Shown: positions 1-7,719 of the stretch, piece by piece
Layout: every line of letters begins with the position of its first letter
Position numbering within the stretch: the stretch's first letter is position 1
DNA from: Rhodovarius crocodyli
Lineage (GTDB): Bacteria > Pseudomonadota > Alphaproteobacteria > Acetobacterales > Acetobacteraceae
Direction: 5' to 3'
Assembly (NCBI GenBank): GCA_945901085.1
Contig: CAMDJV010000003.1
Span: forward strand, 62,001-126,000
Length of the DNA stretch: 64,000 bases
Translations under genes and position numbers: made by a program
The notes under the pieces: model-generated
What the model was told of the DNA's origin: nothing
Databases searched by the model: none
Seen by the model: the letters and a program-made list of their open reading frames with translations, nothing else

Positions 1-401
1 ATCTCGATGGTCACCTGGCCCTCCCATTCGGGTTCCAAGGGCGTGACATTCACGATCAGGCCGCAGCGGGCATAGGTGGATTTGCCGAGGCAGATCACCA
101 GCACATCGCGCGGGATGCGGAAATACTCGATGGTCGAGGTCAGCACGAAGGAATTGGGCGGGATGATGCAAACCGGGCCGGTGCGGGTGACGAAACCCGT
201 CTCCGAGAAGGCTTTGGGGTCCACCACCGCATTATCGACATTGGTGAAAACTTTGAATTCATCCGCTGCCCGGGCGTCATAGCCGAAGGAGGAGAGGCCG
301 TAGCTGATCACGCCCTCGCGCTTTTGGTTCTCCACGAAGGGCTCGATCATGCCGTGATCGGTCGCCATGCGACGGATCCAGTGGTCGGGCATGATGGGCA
401 T
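1..401 (-). CDS. dcd: dCTP deaminase (3' part cut by window edge)
   Basis: Converts dCTP to dUTP in the cytosol, feeding dTMP synthesis. The 133 visible codons start at an ATG (MPIMPDHW) and carry the family hallmarks in order: the N-terminal GMIEPF segment, the [15 protein letters not shown] block at about residues 29-45, the [10 protein letters not shown] nucleotide-binding segment near residue 105, and the TPLEPEWEG block at the break. The family is normally about 185 residues, so roughly 50 C-terminal residues lie outside the window. The neighbours downstream of position 401 run on the same strand but are not tightly coupled. Identification is firm; only the missing C-terminus is unknown. 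Confidence 0.95.
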   Translation of the reverse strand, partial: MPIMPDHWIRRMATDHGMIEPFVENQKREGVISYGLSSFGYDARAADEFKVFTNVDNAVVDPKAFSETGFVTRTGPVCIIPPNSFVLTSTIEYFRIPRDVLVICLGKSTYARCGLIVNVTPLEPEWEGQVTIE

Positions 402-472
402 GGGGCGGAATCCGGCCTTGGGCTAGGGTTGGGAGGCAGGGTCTAGACCAGCCGGGGGGTAGGGGCAACGGC

Positions 473-489
473 GCCGCCATCGCGGCGGC
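473..489 (-). terminator. possible short GC hairpin terminator
   Basis: A 6-bp perfect stem (GCCGCC/GGCGGC) with a 5-base loop lies 12-28 bases past the stop of the 53-aa gene on the minus strand and before dcd. There is no clear T-run, so factor-independent termination is only possible. The gap from 402 to 500 shows nothing else. Confidence 0.3.
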
Positions 490-500
490 CATGCGCGGGA

Positions 501-662
501 CTAGGTCTTGTCGGGGGCTTTTTCGCGCGGGGCGGGTTCGGGGCTGGGCGGAGGCGGCTCTTCCTCGCGGGCGCGGGCCTGTTGCTTGCGGCGCTTGAGA
601 TTGTCCCGCAGGGCCTGGGCCAGGCGGGCCTCGCGTTTTGGGTCGTGCGGATGGGCTGGCAT
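501..662 (-). CDS. small basic/proline-rich conserved-type protein, unknown function
   Basis: A 53-residue protein beginning MPAHPHDPKREARLAQAL. It has a basic helical N-terminal half (many Arg/Lys, DPKREARL at residues 7-14) and a disordered Pro/Glu tail. An upstream TTG at 689 in the same frame would add nine residues and overlap uppP by 11 bases. The ATG at 662 is preferred because the similarity I recall in alphaproteobacterial proteins of this type centres on the DPKREARL part. It lies just downstream of uppP on the same strand and may be cotranscribed with it. No function can be assigned. The coding call rests on frame, composition and position. Confidence 0.6.
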   Translation of the reverse strand: MPAHPHDPKREARLAQALRDNLKRRKQQARAREEEPPPPSPEPAPREKAPDKT

Positions 663-678
663 GGGAGGCTGGCGGCCG

Positions 679-1488
679 TTAGCCCGCAATCGCCAGGGCA
701 GCCAGCATCACAAGCCCAAGGCCGATGCGGTACCAGCCAAACGGCGTGAAGCCGATGCGCCCGATAATGGCGATGACCGCGCGCACCACCAGCAAGGCCA
801 CCACGAAGGCCGTGACGAATCCGATAACGATCTGCCCCAGCCCATCGAGCGAAAGTTCATGGCGGGCCTTCAGCAGCGAATAGGCCGAAGCGGCGAGCAT
901 GGTGGGAATGGCCAGCACGAAAGAGAATTCGGCCGCGGCCCGGCGATCCACCCCGCAGAGCAGGGCGGTGATGATGGTCGCCCCCGAGCGCGAGGTGCCC
1001 GGGATCATCGCCAAGGCCTGGCCGAAGCCCACCAGAAGCGCGGTCAGCGGCCCGATCTCGGCCACCGAATGGATGCTGGGGGTCAGCACCCGCCGCTCGA
1101 TGAGAATAATGACAATGCCGCCCAGGATGAGCGCCACGCTCACCACCCAGGGGTTGAACAGCAGGCCGGTGATGGTGGAATGCAGCGTCGCCCCCAGCAC
1201 CATCGCCGGCAGGAAGGCGAGCAGGATATTGGTGGCATAGAAGCGTTCCGCCGTGCGCGGCCGCCACATGCCCAAACCCACCGCCAGCAGCCTTCGCCAA
1301 TAGATCACCACCACGGCGAGGATGGCGCCGAGTTGGATGGCGATTTCGAAGACTTTGCCGGGCGGGCCCCTAAAGCCGATGGCATGGCCCAGCAGGATCA
1401 GGTGCCCGGTGGAGGAGATGGGGAGAAACTCGGTCAGCCCCTCGATAATGCCCATGAGGAGCGCGGCAAGCAGGGGGTGCGATTCCAT
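679..1488 (-). CDS. uppP: undecaprenyl-diphosphatase (BacA family)
   Basis: An integral membrane phosphatase that dephosphorylates undecaprenyl diphosphate, recycling the lipid carrier for peptidoglycan and polysaccharide export. It also underlies bacitracin tolerance. The 269-residue length matches the family. Both signature segments are present: IIEGLTEFLPISSTGHL at residues 14-30 with its catalytic glutamates, and IPGTSRSGAT near residue 160 with the catalytic arginine. About eight hydrophobic segments follow the expected topology. The ATG start gives the usual short N-terminus before the first motif. Upstream is the TRAP binding-protein gene on the same strand, 43 bases away, so cotranscription is possible but not shown. 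Confidence 0.96.
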   Translation of the reverse strand: MESHPLLAALLMGIIEGLTEFLPISSTGHLILLGHAIGFRGPPGKVFEIAIQLGAILAVVVIYWRRLLAVGLGMWRPRTAERFYATNILLAFLPAMVLGATLHSTITGLLFNPWVVSVALILGGIVIILIERRVLTPSIHSVAEIGPLTALLVGFGQALAMIPGTSRSGATIITALLCGVDRRAAAEFSFVLAIPTMLAASAYSLLKARHELSLDGLGQIVIGFVTAFVVALLVVRAVIAIIGRIGFTPFGWYRIGLGLVMLAALAIAG

Positions 1489-1531
1489 CCCGCTCTTCTA
1501 GGCCCGCGCCCCTGGCTTCGAAAGGGGCGGC

Positions 1532-2617
1532 TTACTGCTGCGCCGCCGCGGTGAAGGCGAAATTGTCGAAGCTGTTTTCGCTGACGCGGTGCCACTGGAA
1601 CATCTCGCCGCGATAGGCCCTGTAGCTGTCCATGATGGTCTTGAACCGCGCATTGCGGCTGCCGAGGTCGCCGACCATCTCCTCATTGGCGCGCCAGGCG
1701 GCCTGGAGGATTTCGCGCGGCCAGAAGCGCAACTGCGCGCCAGCGGCGATGAGGCGGCGCAGCGCCTGGGGGTTCAGGTGGTCATAACGCGCCACCATGT
1801 CGCTATCAGCCTCGGCGCAGGCCAACTCGATGGCGTGCTTATAGAGGTCCGGCAGGGCATTATAGGCGCGGATATTGCTCATGAAATGCAGCCGGGCGCC
1901 GGGTTCCCAGAAGCCGGGTGCATAGTAGAACCGTGCCACGCGCACGTAATTCGCGCGCTCATCATCATGCGGGCCGACGAATTCGGCGGCATCGATCACG
2001 CCGCGCTCCAGGCTGGGATAGATATCGGCCGGCGCGGTCAGCACCGGGGCGGCGCCCAGCCGGGTGAAGAGTTGGCCGGCGAGGCCGGTGATGCGGAATT
2101 TCAGGCCCTGAAGGTCGGACAGGCTGCGGATCTCATTGCGGAACCAGCCGCCCATTTGCGCCCCGGTATCGCCCGCGGTATGGCCGATGATGTTGTATTC
2201 ACGGAATAAATCCGCCGCCAACTGGTTGCCGCCGCCAAAGCGTGTCCAGGCCGTCATCTGCCGGGTGTTCAGGCCGAAGCTCATGGCAGTGAAGGGGGCG
2301 AAGGCGATGTCCTTGCCGATGTAATAATAAGCGGCGGTATGCCCGGCCTCGATCGTGCCGGCCTGGACCGCGTCGAGCACCTGCAAACCGCCGACGATTT
2401 CACCGGCTGGGAAGGTGGTGATGCGGAATTTATTGTCGGTGAGCTGGGCGACCCGGGCGGCGATACGCTCCATGGTGCCGTAGAGCACGTCGAAGACGCG
2501 CGGGAAGGAGCTGGCAGCCCGCCAGCGCACCTCTGGCGTGGCGCTCTGTGCCAGGGCGGGGGTGGCGAGGGCGGCGGCCGAGAGGGCGGCGGGGCCCAGC
2601 AGGTTGCGGCGATCCAT
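1532..2617 (-). CDS. TRAP-type (DctP family) periplasmic substrate-binding protein
   Basis: Predicted periplasmic receptor of a TRAP transporter, a secondary importer usually for carboxylates or related acids. The 361-residue product starts MDRRNLLGPAALSAAALATP and has a cleavable export signal ending near ALAQ, residue 24. The mature part shows the DctP/TakP pattern: RWRAASSFP at the start, the conserved GLKFRITGLAG segment near residue 170 (the family's R-x-x-G ligand region), and SLERGVIDAAEFVGP near residue 205. A Shine-Dalgarno GGGAG lies before the ATG. No DctQ or DctM membrane subunits are nearby, so this is an orphan receptor. The ligand cannot be read from the sequence, though a 2-oxoacid type is plausible. 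Confidence 0.9.
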   Translation of the reverse strand: MDRRNLLGPAALSAAALATPALAQSATPEVRWRAASSFPRVFDVLYGTMERIAARVAQLTDNKFRITTFPAGEIVGGLQVLDAVQAGTIEAGHTAAYYYIGKDIAFAPFTAMSFGLNTRQMTAWTRFGGGNQLAADLFREYNIIGHTAGDTGAQMGGWFRNEIRSLSDLQGLKFRITGLAGQLFTRLGAAPVLTAPADIYPSLERGVIDAAEFVGPHDDERANYVRVARFYYAPGFWEPGARLHFMSNIRAYNALPDLYKHAIELACAEADSDMVARYDHLNPQALRRLIAAGAQLRFWPREILQAAWRANEEMVGDLGSRNARFKTIMDSYRAYRGEMFQWHRVSENSFDNFAFTAAAQQ

Positions 2618-2717
2618 GATGCGTTATCTCCCGGAGGTAGTGACCGGGCGGGATATACGGCAATCGGAAGAAAGGAAAAGGGGTTGATGGCCGCAGGCGC
2701 ATCATCGCGCGATGGCA

Positions 2718-2743
2718 AGGAAGACGGCCAAAGCCGTCTTCCT
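2718..2743 (-). terminator. transcription terminator hairpin of ahcY
   Basis: A perfect 11-bp stem (AGGAAGACGGC and its complement) with a 4-base loop begins 11 bases past the ahcY stop codon on the minus strand. The T-run is weak. Position and stem strength support a terminator separating ahcY from the TRAP receptor gene. Confidence 0.6.
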
Positions 2744-2753
2744 CGCGCCGCGA

Positions 2754-4148
2754 TCAGTAGCGGTAGGCTTCGGCCTTGAAGGGGCCTTCGCTCGGCACGC
2801 CGATATAGCTGGCCTGGTCGGCCCGCAGCTTGGTCAGCTTCGCGCCCACCTTGTCGAGATGCAGCATGGCCACCTTCTCATCGAGGTGCTTGGGCAGCAC
2901 ATAGACCTTGTTCTCGTACTTGCCGGGGTTGGTCCACAGCTCGATCTGCGCGATCGACTGGTTGGTGAAGGAGGCCGACATGACGAAGGAGGGGTGGCCG
3001 GTGGCATTGCCCAGATTCACCAGGCGGCCTTCGGAGAGCAGGATAATGCGCTTGCCGTCGGGGAACTCGATCTCATCGACCTGCGGCTTCACATTGTCCC
3101 ACTTGTAGTTCTTCAGGGCGGCGACCTGAATTTCGCTGTCGAAATGGCCAATATTGCAGACGATGGCGCGGTGCTTCATCGCCCGCATGTGGTCGGCGGT
3201 GATGACATCCACATTGCCGGTGGCGGTGACGAAGATGTCGGCCGTCGGCGCCGCCTCTTCCATGGTGACGACCTGGTAGCCTTCCATCGCGGCCTGGAGG
3301 GCGCAGATCGGGTCGATCTCCGTCACCTGCACGCGGCAGCCGGCATTGCGCAGCGAAGCGGCCGAGCCCTTGCCCACATCGCCATAGCCGCAGACCACGG
3401 CGACCTTGCCGGCCATCATCACGTCGGTGCCGCGGCGGATGGCGTCCACCAGCGATTCGCGGCAGCCATAGAGGTTGTCGAATTTCGACTTGGTGACGCT
3501 GTCATTCACATTGATGGCGGGGAAGAGCAGCTTGCCCTCCTTGGCCATCACATAGAGGCGGTGCACGCCCGTGGTGGTTTCTTCCGAAACGCCCTTGATC
3601 GAGGCGGCCAGCTTGGCGAACCAGCCCGGCTTCTCGGCCAGACACTTCTTGATGAGGGCGAAGAAGACGGTCTCTTCCTCATTGGAAGCCTTCTCGAGGA
3701 AGGCCACGTCGCCCTGCTCGGCCTTCAGGCCGTAATGCACCAGCAGGGTCATGTCGCCGCCGTCGTCGAGCAGCATATTGGGCTCGCCGCCATCGGCCCA
3801 TTCGAGGGTCTTGCGGACGTAATCCCAATATTCCTCCAACGTCTCGCCCTTGATGGCGAAGACCGGCACGCCGGTTTCGGCAATGGCGGCCGCGGCGTGG
3901 TCCTGGGTGGAGAAGATGTTGCAGGAGGACCAGCGGACCTCGGCGCCGAGCGCCGTCAGCGTCTCGATCAGCACACCGGTCTGAATGGTCATGTGCAGGC
4001 AGCCGGCGACGCGGGCACCCTTGAGCGGCTGGCTGGCGGCGAATTCGGCGCGCGTGGCCATCAGGCCCGGCATTTCATCCTGCGCCATGTTGAGTTCCTT
4101 GCGGCCCCAGGCGGCGAGGGAAATGTCCTTAACAATGTAGTCGGGCAT
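2754..4148 (-). CDS. ahcY: adenosylhomocysteinase (S-adenosylhomocysteine hydrolase)
   Basis: Cytosolic NAD-dependent enzyme that splits S-adenosylhomocysteine into homocysteine and adenosine, clearing the product of methylation and feeding methionine regeneration. The 464 residues begin [19 protein letters not shown]. An open frame continues 21 codons upstream, but the ATG at 4148 gives the canonical start and has a GGAG ten bases before it. Visible features are [13 protein letters not shown] near residue 55, the NAD-binding [16 protein letters not shown] near residue 245, and the family C-terminus FKAEAYRY. A palindromic operator candidate lies 55-88 bases upstream and a terminator follows. 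Adenosine, one product, could be rephosphorylated by the PfkB kinase at 36.7 kb. Confidence 0.98.
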   Translation of the reverse strand: MPDYIVKDISLAAWGRKELNMAQDEMPGLMATRAEFAASQPLKGARVAGCLHMTIQTGVLIETLTALGAEVRWSSCNIFSTQDHAAAAIAETGVPVFAIKGETLEEYWDYVRKTLEWADGGEPNMLLDDGGDMTLLVHYGLKAEQGDVAFLEKASNEEETVFFALIKKCLAEKPGWFAKLAASIKGVSEETTTGVHRLYVMAKEGKLLFPAINVNDSVTKSKFDNLYGCRESLVDAIRRGTDVMMAGKVAVVCGYGDVGKGSAASLRNAGCRVQVTEIDPICALQAAMEGYQVVTMEEAAPTADIFVTATGNVDVITADHMRAMKHRAIVCNIGHFDSEIQVAALKNYKWDNVKPQVDEIEFPDGKRIILLSEGRLVNLGNATGHPSFVMSASFTNQSIAQIELWTNPGKYENKVYVLPKHLDEKVAMLHLDKVGAKLTKLRADQASYIGVPSEGPFKAEAYRY

Positions 4149-4202
4149 CTGCGGCAGGCTCCGTATGTGATGGCGGGGCCGTAGCATGGGGGCTGGTGCA
4201 GG

Positions 4203-4236
4203 GCAACACACCCATAAGCATATCTTTATGTGTTGC
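4203..4236. promoter_or_regulatory. palindromic operator candidate upstream of ahcY (SahR-like)
   Basis: Positions 4213-4230 form an imperfect 18-bp palindrome, CATAAGCAT/ATCTTTATG, with 7 of 9 positions symmetric. It is flanked by perfect 8-bp outer arms, GCAACACA at 4203-4210 and TGTGTTGC at 4229-4236. The site is AT-rich in a GC-rich context and overlaps the stop codon of the upstream DUF971 gene. From memory, the CATAAAGAT half-site resembles the motif reported for SahR, the ArsR-family repressor that senses S-adenosylhomocysteine in alphaproteobacteria. No sahR gene is in the window, so the assignment is inference. Confidence 0.45.
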
Positions 4237-4594
4237 GCGGAGACGGATCGCGCGACAGGCCGCGCGCTGCCAAGGCCTGCTCATAGGCGGCCCAGCGGCG
4301 CTGCTGCTCCTCGCCCAGCGCGCGCAAATAGCTCCAGGTGAAAATACCGCTATCATGCAGATCATCGAAGACGAGGCGCACCGCGTAATGGCCCACAGGC
4401 TCGATACGCATGATACCGACATGGCGCCTGCCGCCCAGAATGATTCTCTGGCCAGGCGCATGGCCCTGAATCTCCGCCGAGGGGCTTTCCACCCGCAAAT
4501 ACTCTGCCGGCAGGCAGAAGCGCGCGCCATCGGCAAAGCGCAGTTCCAATTCGCGGGCCTCGCGCCGATAGACCAGCGCCGTCGGCGCGCTCAC
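4226..4594 (-). CDS. DUF971 (gamma-butyrobetaine hydroxylase-like N-domain) protein
   Basis: A 122-residue protein made of a single DUF971 domain, the small beta-rich domain also found at the N-terminus of gamma-butyrobetaine hydroxylases. Visible hallmarks are [19 protein letters not shown] near residues 16-34 and the [18 protein letters not shown] block near residues 69-86, whose D-x-H-x-x-G-I-x-x-W pattern is diagnostic. Stand-alone DUF971 proteins have been linked to iron-sulfur protein function, but the exact role is open. The GTG start overlaps the stop of the Trm112 gene by four bases, so translation is coupled. The stop lies inside the candidate ahcY operator. Confidence 0.88.
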   Translation of the reverse strand: MSAPTALVYRREARELELRFADGARFCLPAEYLRVESPSAEIQGHAPGQRIILGGRRHVGIMRIEPVGHYAVRLVFDDLHDSGIFTWSYLRALGEEQQRRWAAYEQALAARGLSRDPSPRNT

Positions 4595-4776
4595 GGCTCC
4601 AGTTTGCGCGCCTCGCCCGGCAGCATAATGGGGATGCCGTCACGGATGGGATAGGCGAGCGAGGCTTCGTCGCTGATCAACTCCGCCTTTTCGCGGTCAT
4701 AGCGAAGCGGGCCCCGGGTGACGGGGCAGACCAGGATTTCAAGCAGTTTGGGATCTAGGGGGAGTTGCGTGCTCAT
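4591..4776 (-). CDS. Trm112 family protein
   Basis: A 61-residue protein starting [20 protein letters not shown]. The LLEILVCP(V)TxGPL start and the [16 protein letters not shown] end are the conserved Trm112/YcaR pattern. Only one cysteine (C17) remains, as in most bacterial members, which lack the full zinc ribbon. Trm112 proteins act as small activators or partners of methyltransferases in eukaryotes; bacterial roles are less clear. It is the first gene of a short minus-strand series with DUF971 (4-base overlap) and ahcY. A methyltransferase-activator gene beside the SAH-clearing enzyme fits a methylation theme, but that is inference. Confidence 0.9.
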   Translation of the reverse strand: MSTQLPLDPKLLEILVCPVTRGPLRYDREKAELISDEASLAYPIRDGIPIMLPGEARKLEP

Positions 4777-4840
4777 GAGGCCAGAATAGCAGTTTCGCCG
4801 CGCCGCGTCAGTCGCCCCCGGCGCATCTAGGTCGGGGGGG

Positions 4841-5010
4841 CGCAGGCTGTTGAAAAACGAACGGTGAGGGGGAAGAAGATCGAGGGGCTTTGCCCCTCGA
4901 GCACCCCAGGAGGAAACTGAGTTTCCTCCACCTTCGATATATTTTTGATAATATTCATTTTTGGGGTGGGGGCAAAGCTGTTGCCGTCTTTTTTTCCGCA
5001 GCTTGTTCGA
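4841..5010 (+). repeat. hairpin-rich dispersed repeat, copy A (MITE-like)
   Basis: Fills the gap between the Trm112 gene and the hydrolase operon. It begins CAGGCTGTTGAAAAAC and contains two perfect hairpins: CGAGGGGC/GCCCCTCG at 4881-4899, and GGAGGAAAC/GTTTCCTCC near 4909-4927. Then come an AT-rich core at about 4932-4960 and an end (near 4985-5003) that is an imperfect inverse of the beginning. The same element recurs at 8841-9050. Imperfect terminal inverted repeats, small size and lack of coding capacity fit a MITE-like or REP-like element. The hairpins may also terminate the hydrolase operon, whose stop is at 5020. Confidence 0.65.
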
Positions 5011-5019
5011 GGTGTTTTA

Positions 5020-5781
5020 TCAGCTTGCCAGAAACGGCTCCAGCGCGGCTAGGAAAGCATGCGGATTTTCCGAATGCACCCAATGCGCGGCCTCCACAGC
5101 GGCGTGCTGCGCATGCGCGAAGAAGCCTCCGATGGCGGGCATATACGCCGGCAGCACATAATCGCTGCGGGTGCCGCGAATGAAGAGCGCCGGTCCGTCA
5201 TAGCGCGCGCCTGCGGGGGGGGCGAAATCCTCGATGGCGTCCATGCCGGCGGCGATCCAGTCCAGCGCGACACGCCAGCGCGGGACATCGCCGTCAAAGA
5301 TGAGATTTTGTAGCAGGAAACCGCGGATACCCTCTTCGGGTACGGCCGGCAGCAGGGCGGCCATGGCGTCGCGCCGGGTCATGCCGGGGGTGAGGACCAG
5401 GCCCTGCATCGCCACCACATAGGCGCGCGAAGGGGCGGCGTAACGCACCGGCGAGATATCCGCCACCACCAGCCTTTCGACCAATTCCGGCCGGGTCAGC
5501 GCCAGCATCATGGCGATCTTGCCGCCCATGGAATGGCCCAGCACCGCGGCATGGTCCAGGCCGCGCGCCGCCATTGTCTCGGCCACATCTTCGGCCAGGG
5601 CGGTGTAATCCATCCCTGGCGCATGGGGGCTGGCGCCATGGTTGCGCGCATCCATCGCCAGCACGCGGTGGGTCTGGCCCAGCCGCCGGGCCAGGCCGCC
5701 GAAATTCTGTGCTGCACCCATCAGGCCATGCAGCATGACCAGGGCCGGGCCCTCGCCTGTCTCCACCGTGTTCAGAATCAT
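5020..5781 (-). CDS. alpha/beta hydrolase (YbfF-like esterase)
   Basis: A 253-residue cytosolic hydrolase of unknown substrate, starting MILNTVETGEGPALVMLHGL. The HGLMGAAQNF oxyanion region (residue 18 on), the nucleophile elbow GHSMGG near residue 96 and a histidine in EAAHWVHSENP near residue 235 give a complete Ser-His fold. MDARNHGASPH near residue 47 is typical of the YbfF/epoxide-hydrolase-like group. The frame stays open well upstream, but the ATG at 5781 overlaps the stop of the exporter gene by four bases, which fixes the start. It is the last gene of a coupled three-gene operon and is followed by repeat copy A. Confidence 0.88.
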   Translation of the reverse strand: MILNTVETGEGPALVMLHGLMGAAQNFGGLARRLGQTHRVLAMDARNHGASPHAPGMDYTALAEDVAETMAARGLDHAAVLGHSMGGKIAMMLALTRPELVERLVVADISPVRYAAPSRAYVVAMQGLVLTPGMTRRDAMAALLPAVPEEGIRGFLLQNLIFDGDVPRWRVALDWIAAGMDAIEDFAPPAGARYDGPALFIRGTRSDYVLPAYMPAIGGFFAHAQHAAVEAAHWVHSENPHAFLAALEPFLAS

Positions 5782-6641
5782 CCGCGCGCCGCCATCACCA
5801 CACTGCCCATGATCAATACGCCGCCCAGGATGAGATCCCAACCCAGCGGCTCGCCCAGCCATGTCGTGGCCAGGCCCAGCCCCAGCACTGGCACCAGCAG
5901 GAAACCCACCGAGGCGAGCACGGCATTGAGGTGCCGCCCGCTCTCGATCACCGCCCAGGTGCCGATGGGTGCCGCCAGCAGCCCGATAAAGGCGGCATGC
6001 GGCCAGGCCTCCATGCCAATGCCGCCGCCCGGTTCGCGCAGCAGCGCCGCCGTGCCGAGGATCAAGGTCGCCAGGGAAAAGCTCCAGGGCAGCAGGTCGA
6101 TCATCGGTGACACCGGCGGGAAGCGCCGCACCAGCACGATGGCCACCGACCAGGAGAGCGATGCGCCCAACAGCAACGCATGCCCGCTCACCGCCCCGGG
6201 TGCCTGCCAATCAATCGCCCAGGGGCCCAGCATGATGGCCACACCCAGCATGGCCAGGGCGACGGCGCCCCAGCGCATGGGCGATATCCGCTCCTTCAGC
6301 ACCAGCATGGAGAGCGGCACCAGCCACATGAGCGTGACATTGCTCAGCACCGCGGTGCGCCCCGCCGGCACCAGCGCCAAAGCGAGATGGGCCAAGAGGA
6401 AGAAGCCGGCCAATTGCAGGCTGCCCAGCGCCAGCACCGAGAGCATGTCCTGCCGCGCCGGCCAGCGCAGCCGCCGCAGGAGCAAGGCCAGCAGCGTGGC
6501 CGAAATCACCGCCAGCCCCGCGCGGGAGGTGGCGAACCACAGCGGTGTGGCATGCATCAGGGCGTGTTTGGTGACTGGCCAAACGCCGCCGAAGAGCACA
6601 ACCGCCAGCAGAAGAAGCTTTAATCCGCGGGCCTGGGTCAC
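5778..6641 (-). CDS. EamA/DMT-family membrane transporter
   Basis: A 287-residue integral membrane protein with about ten hydrophobic segments in two repeated halves, as in the EamA drug/metabolite exporter family. It begins with a GTG (VTQARGLKLLLLAVVLFGG) that overlaps the stop of the quinone reductase gene by four bases. Family features include the VWPVTKHAL segment after the first membrane span and the VLKERISPMRWGAVALAMLG segment near the end of the first half; the second half ends WLGEPLGWDLILGGVLIM. Substrate is unknown; many relatives export amino acids or small metabolites. Coupling on both sides suggests stoichiometric expression with the reductase and hydrolase. Confidence 0.9.
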   Translation of the reverse strand: MTQARGLKLLLLAVVLFGGVWPVTKHALMHATPLWFATSRAGLAVISATLLALLLRRLRWPARQDMLSVLALGSLQLAGFFLLAHLALALVPAGRTAVLSNVTLMWLVPLSMLVLKERISPMRWGAVALAMLGVAIMLGPWAIDWQAPGAVSGHALLLGASLSWSVAIVLVRRFPPVSPMIDLLPWSFSLATLILGTAALLREPGGGIGMEAWPHAAFIGLLAAPIGTWAVIESGRHLNAVLASVGFLLVPVLGLGLATTWLGEPLGWDLILGGVLIMGSVVMAARG

Positions 6642-7639
6642 GCCACGGTCAGCATGATCTTCCCGATATGGGCGGAGCTTTCCATGAGGGTATGCGCGGC
6701 TGCCGCCTCCTGCAGCGGCATCACCGCATGGATCACCGGGGCGAAGGCGCCTGCATCGAGCAGCGGCCAGACTTTTTCGAGCAGCGCGGTGGCGATGGCG
6801 CCTTTCTGAGCGGTGCTGCGCGGCCGCATGGTGCTGCCCGTCACCACCAAGCGCTTGAGCATGATCGGGCGCAGATCGAGGTTTTCCGCCATCTCGCCAC
6901 CGAGGAAAGCGATGAAGACCAGCCGCCCATCCATGGCCAGGCAGCGCAGGTTTTTCTGCATATACGGCCCGCCCACCATGTCGAGCACCACATTCACCAG
7001 CGCGCCATCGGTGGCGCGCTTCACCTCTTCGACAAAATCCTGGCTGCGGTAGTTGATGGCGGCGACGGCGCCCAGCTTGAGGCATTCGGCGCATTTTTCG
7101 TCCGAGCCGGCGGTGGCGATGATCTTCGCCCCCATCGCCGTGCCCAGCATGATGGCGGTGGTGCCGATGCCGGAGGTGCCGCCATGCACCAGCGCGGTCT
7201 CACCCGCCGCCAATTTGCCGTGGCCGAAGAGGTTGGCCCAGACGGTGAAGAAGGTCTCGGGCAGGGCGGCGGCCTGAATGGCGGAATATCCCTTTGGCCA
7301 GGGCAGGCATTGCGTGCCCGGGGCGGTGCAATATTCAGCATAGGCGCCGCCATTGGTCAGCGCGCAGACGCGATCACCCGGCTTCCAGGCACCGGCATCG
7401 GGGCCCGCCTCCACCACCACGCCGGCGCATTCCAGGCCGAGCACAGGGTTGGCGCCGGGTGGGTTGGGATATTTGCCCTCGCGCTGCAGCACATCGGGGC
7501 GGTTCACGCCCACCGCCTCCACCCGGATCAGCACCTCGTCCGGGCGGGGCGAGGGCAGCGGGCCGCGGGCGGGCAGCATCACCTCGGCCGGGCCACCGGC
7601 GCCATGGGCGATGAACATCATGTCTGCGGGTAAGGCCAT
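6638..7639 (-). CDS. NAD(P)H:quinone oxidoreductase (zinc-free MDR/Qor family)
   Basis: A 333-residue cytosolic oxidoreductase of the quinone reductase branch of the medium-chain dehydrogenases. It begins MALPADMMFIAHGAGG with an AGGAAG site upstream. The catalytic N-domain shows VGVNRPDVLQREGKYP near residue 45 and LGLECAGVVVEAG near residue 68. The nucleotide-binding domain has VHGGTSGIGTTAIMLG near residue 145, typical of NADPH-dependent members. Zinc-ligand cysteines of alcohol dehydrogenases are absent. It is annotated in many genomes as PIG3-like quinone reductase. It heads the operon with the exporter and hydrolase and is divergent from the binding-protein gene at 7720. Confidence 0.92.
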   Translation of the reverse strand: MALPADMMFIAHGAGGPAEVMLPARGPLPSPRPDEVLIRVEAVGVNRPDVLQREGKYPNPPGANPVLGLECAGVVVEAGPDAGAWKPGDRVCALTNGGAYAEYCTAPGTQCLPWPKGYSAIQAAALPETFFTVWANLFGHGKLAAGETALVHGGTSGIGTTAIMLGTAMGAKIIATAGSDEKCAECLKLGAVAAINYRSQDFVEEVKRATDGALVNVVLDMVGGPYMQKNLRCLAMDGRLVFIAFLGGEMAENLDLRPIMLKRLVVTGSTMRPRSTAQKGAIATALLEKVWPLLDAGAFAPVIHAVMPLQEAAAAHTLMESSAHIGKIMLTVA

Positions 7640-7719
7640 GGCGTGCTTCCTTTGATGGGGTGCAGGTGGCCTTGCCGCAGTATTGTCGTCAAGCCGTGCC
7701 TTGCGGAGGGGGTCTTGGG

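Noticed and set aside
4149-4230. SAM or SAH riboswitch upstream of ahcY
   Set aside because: No recognisable conserved riboswitch core; the palindrome better fits a protein operator.
5782-6210. N-terminal extension of the alpha/beta hydrolase across the transporter gene
   Set aside because: The upstream part is the wrong frame of the EamA gene; the 4-base overlap and family length fix the start at 5781.
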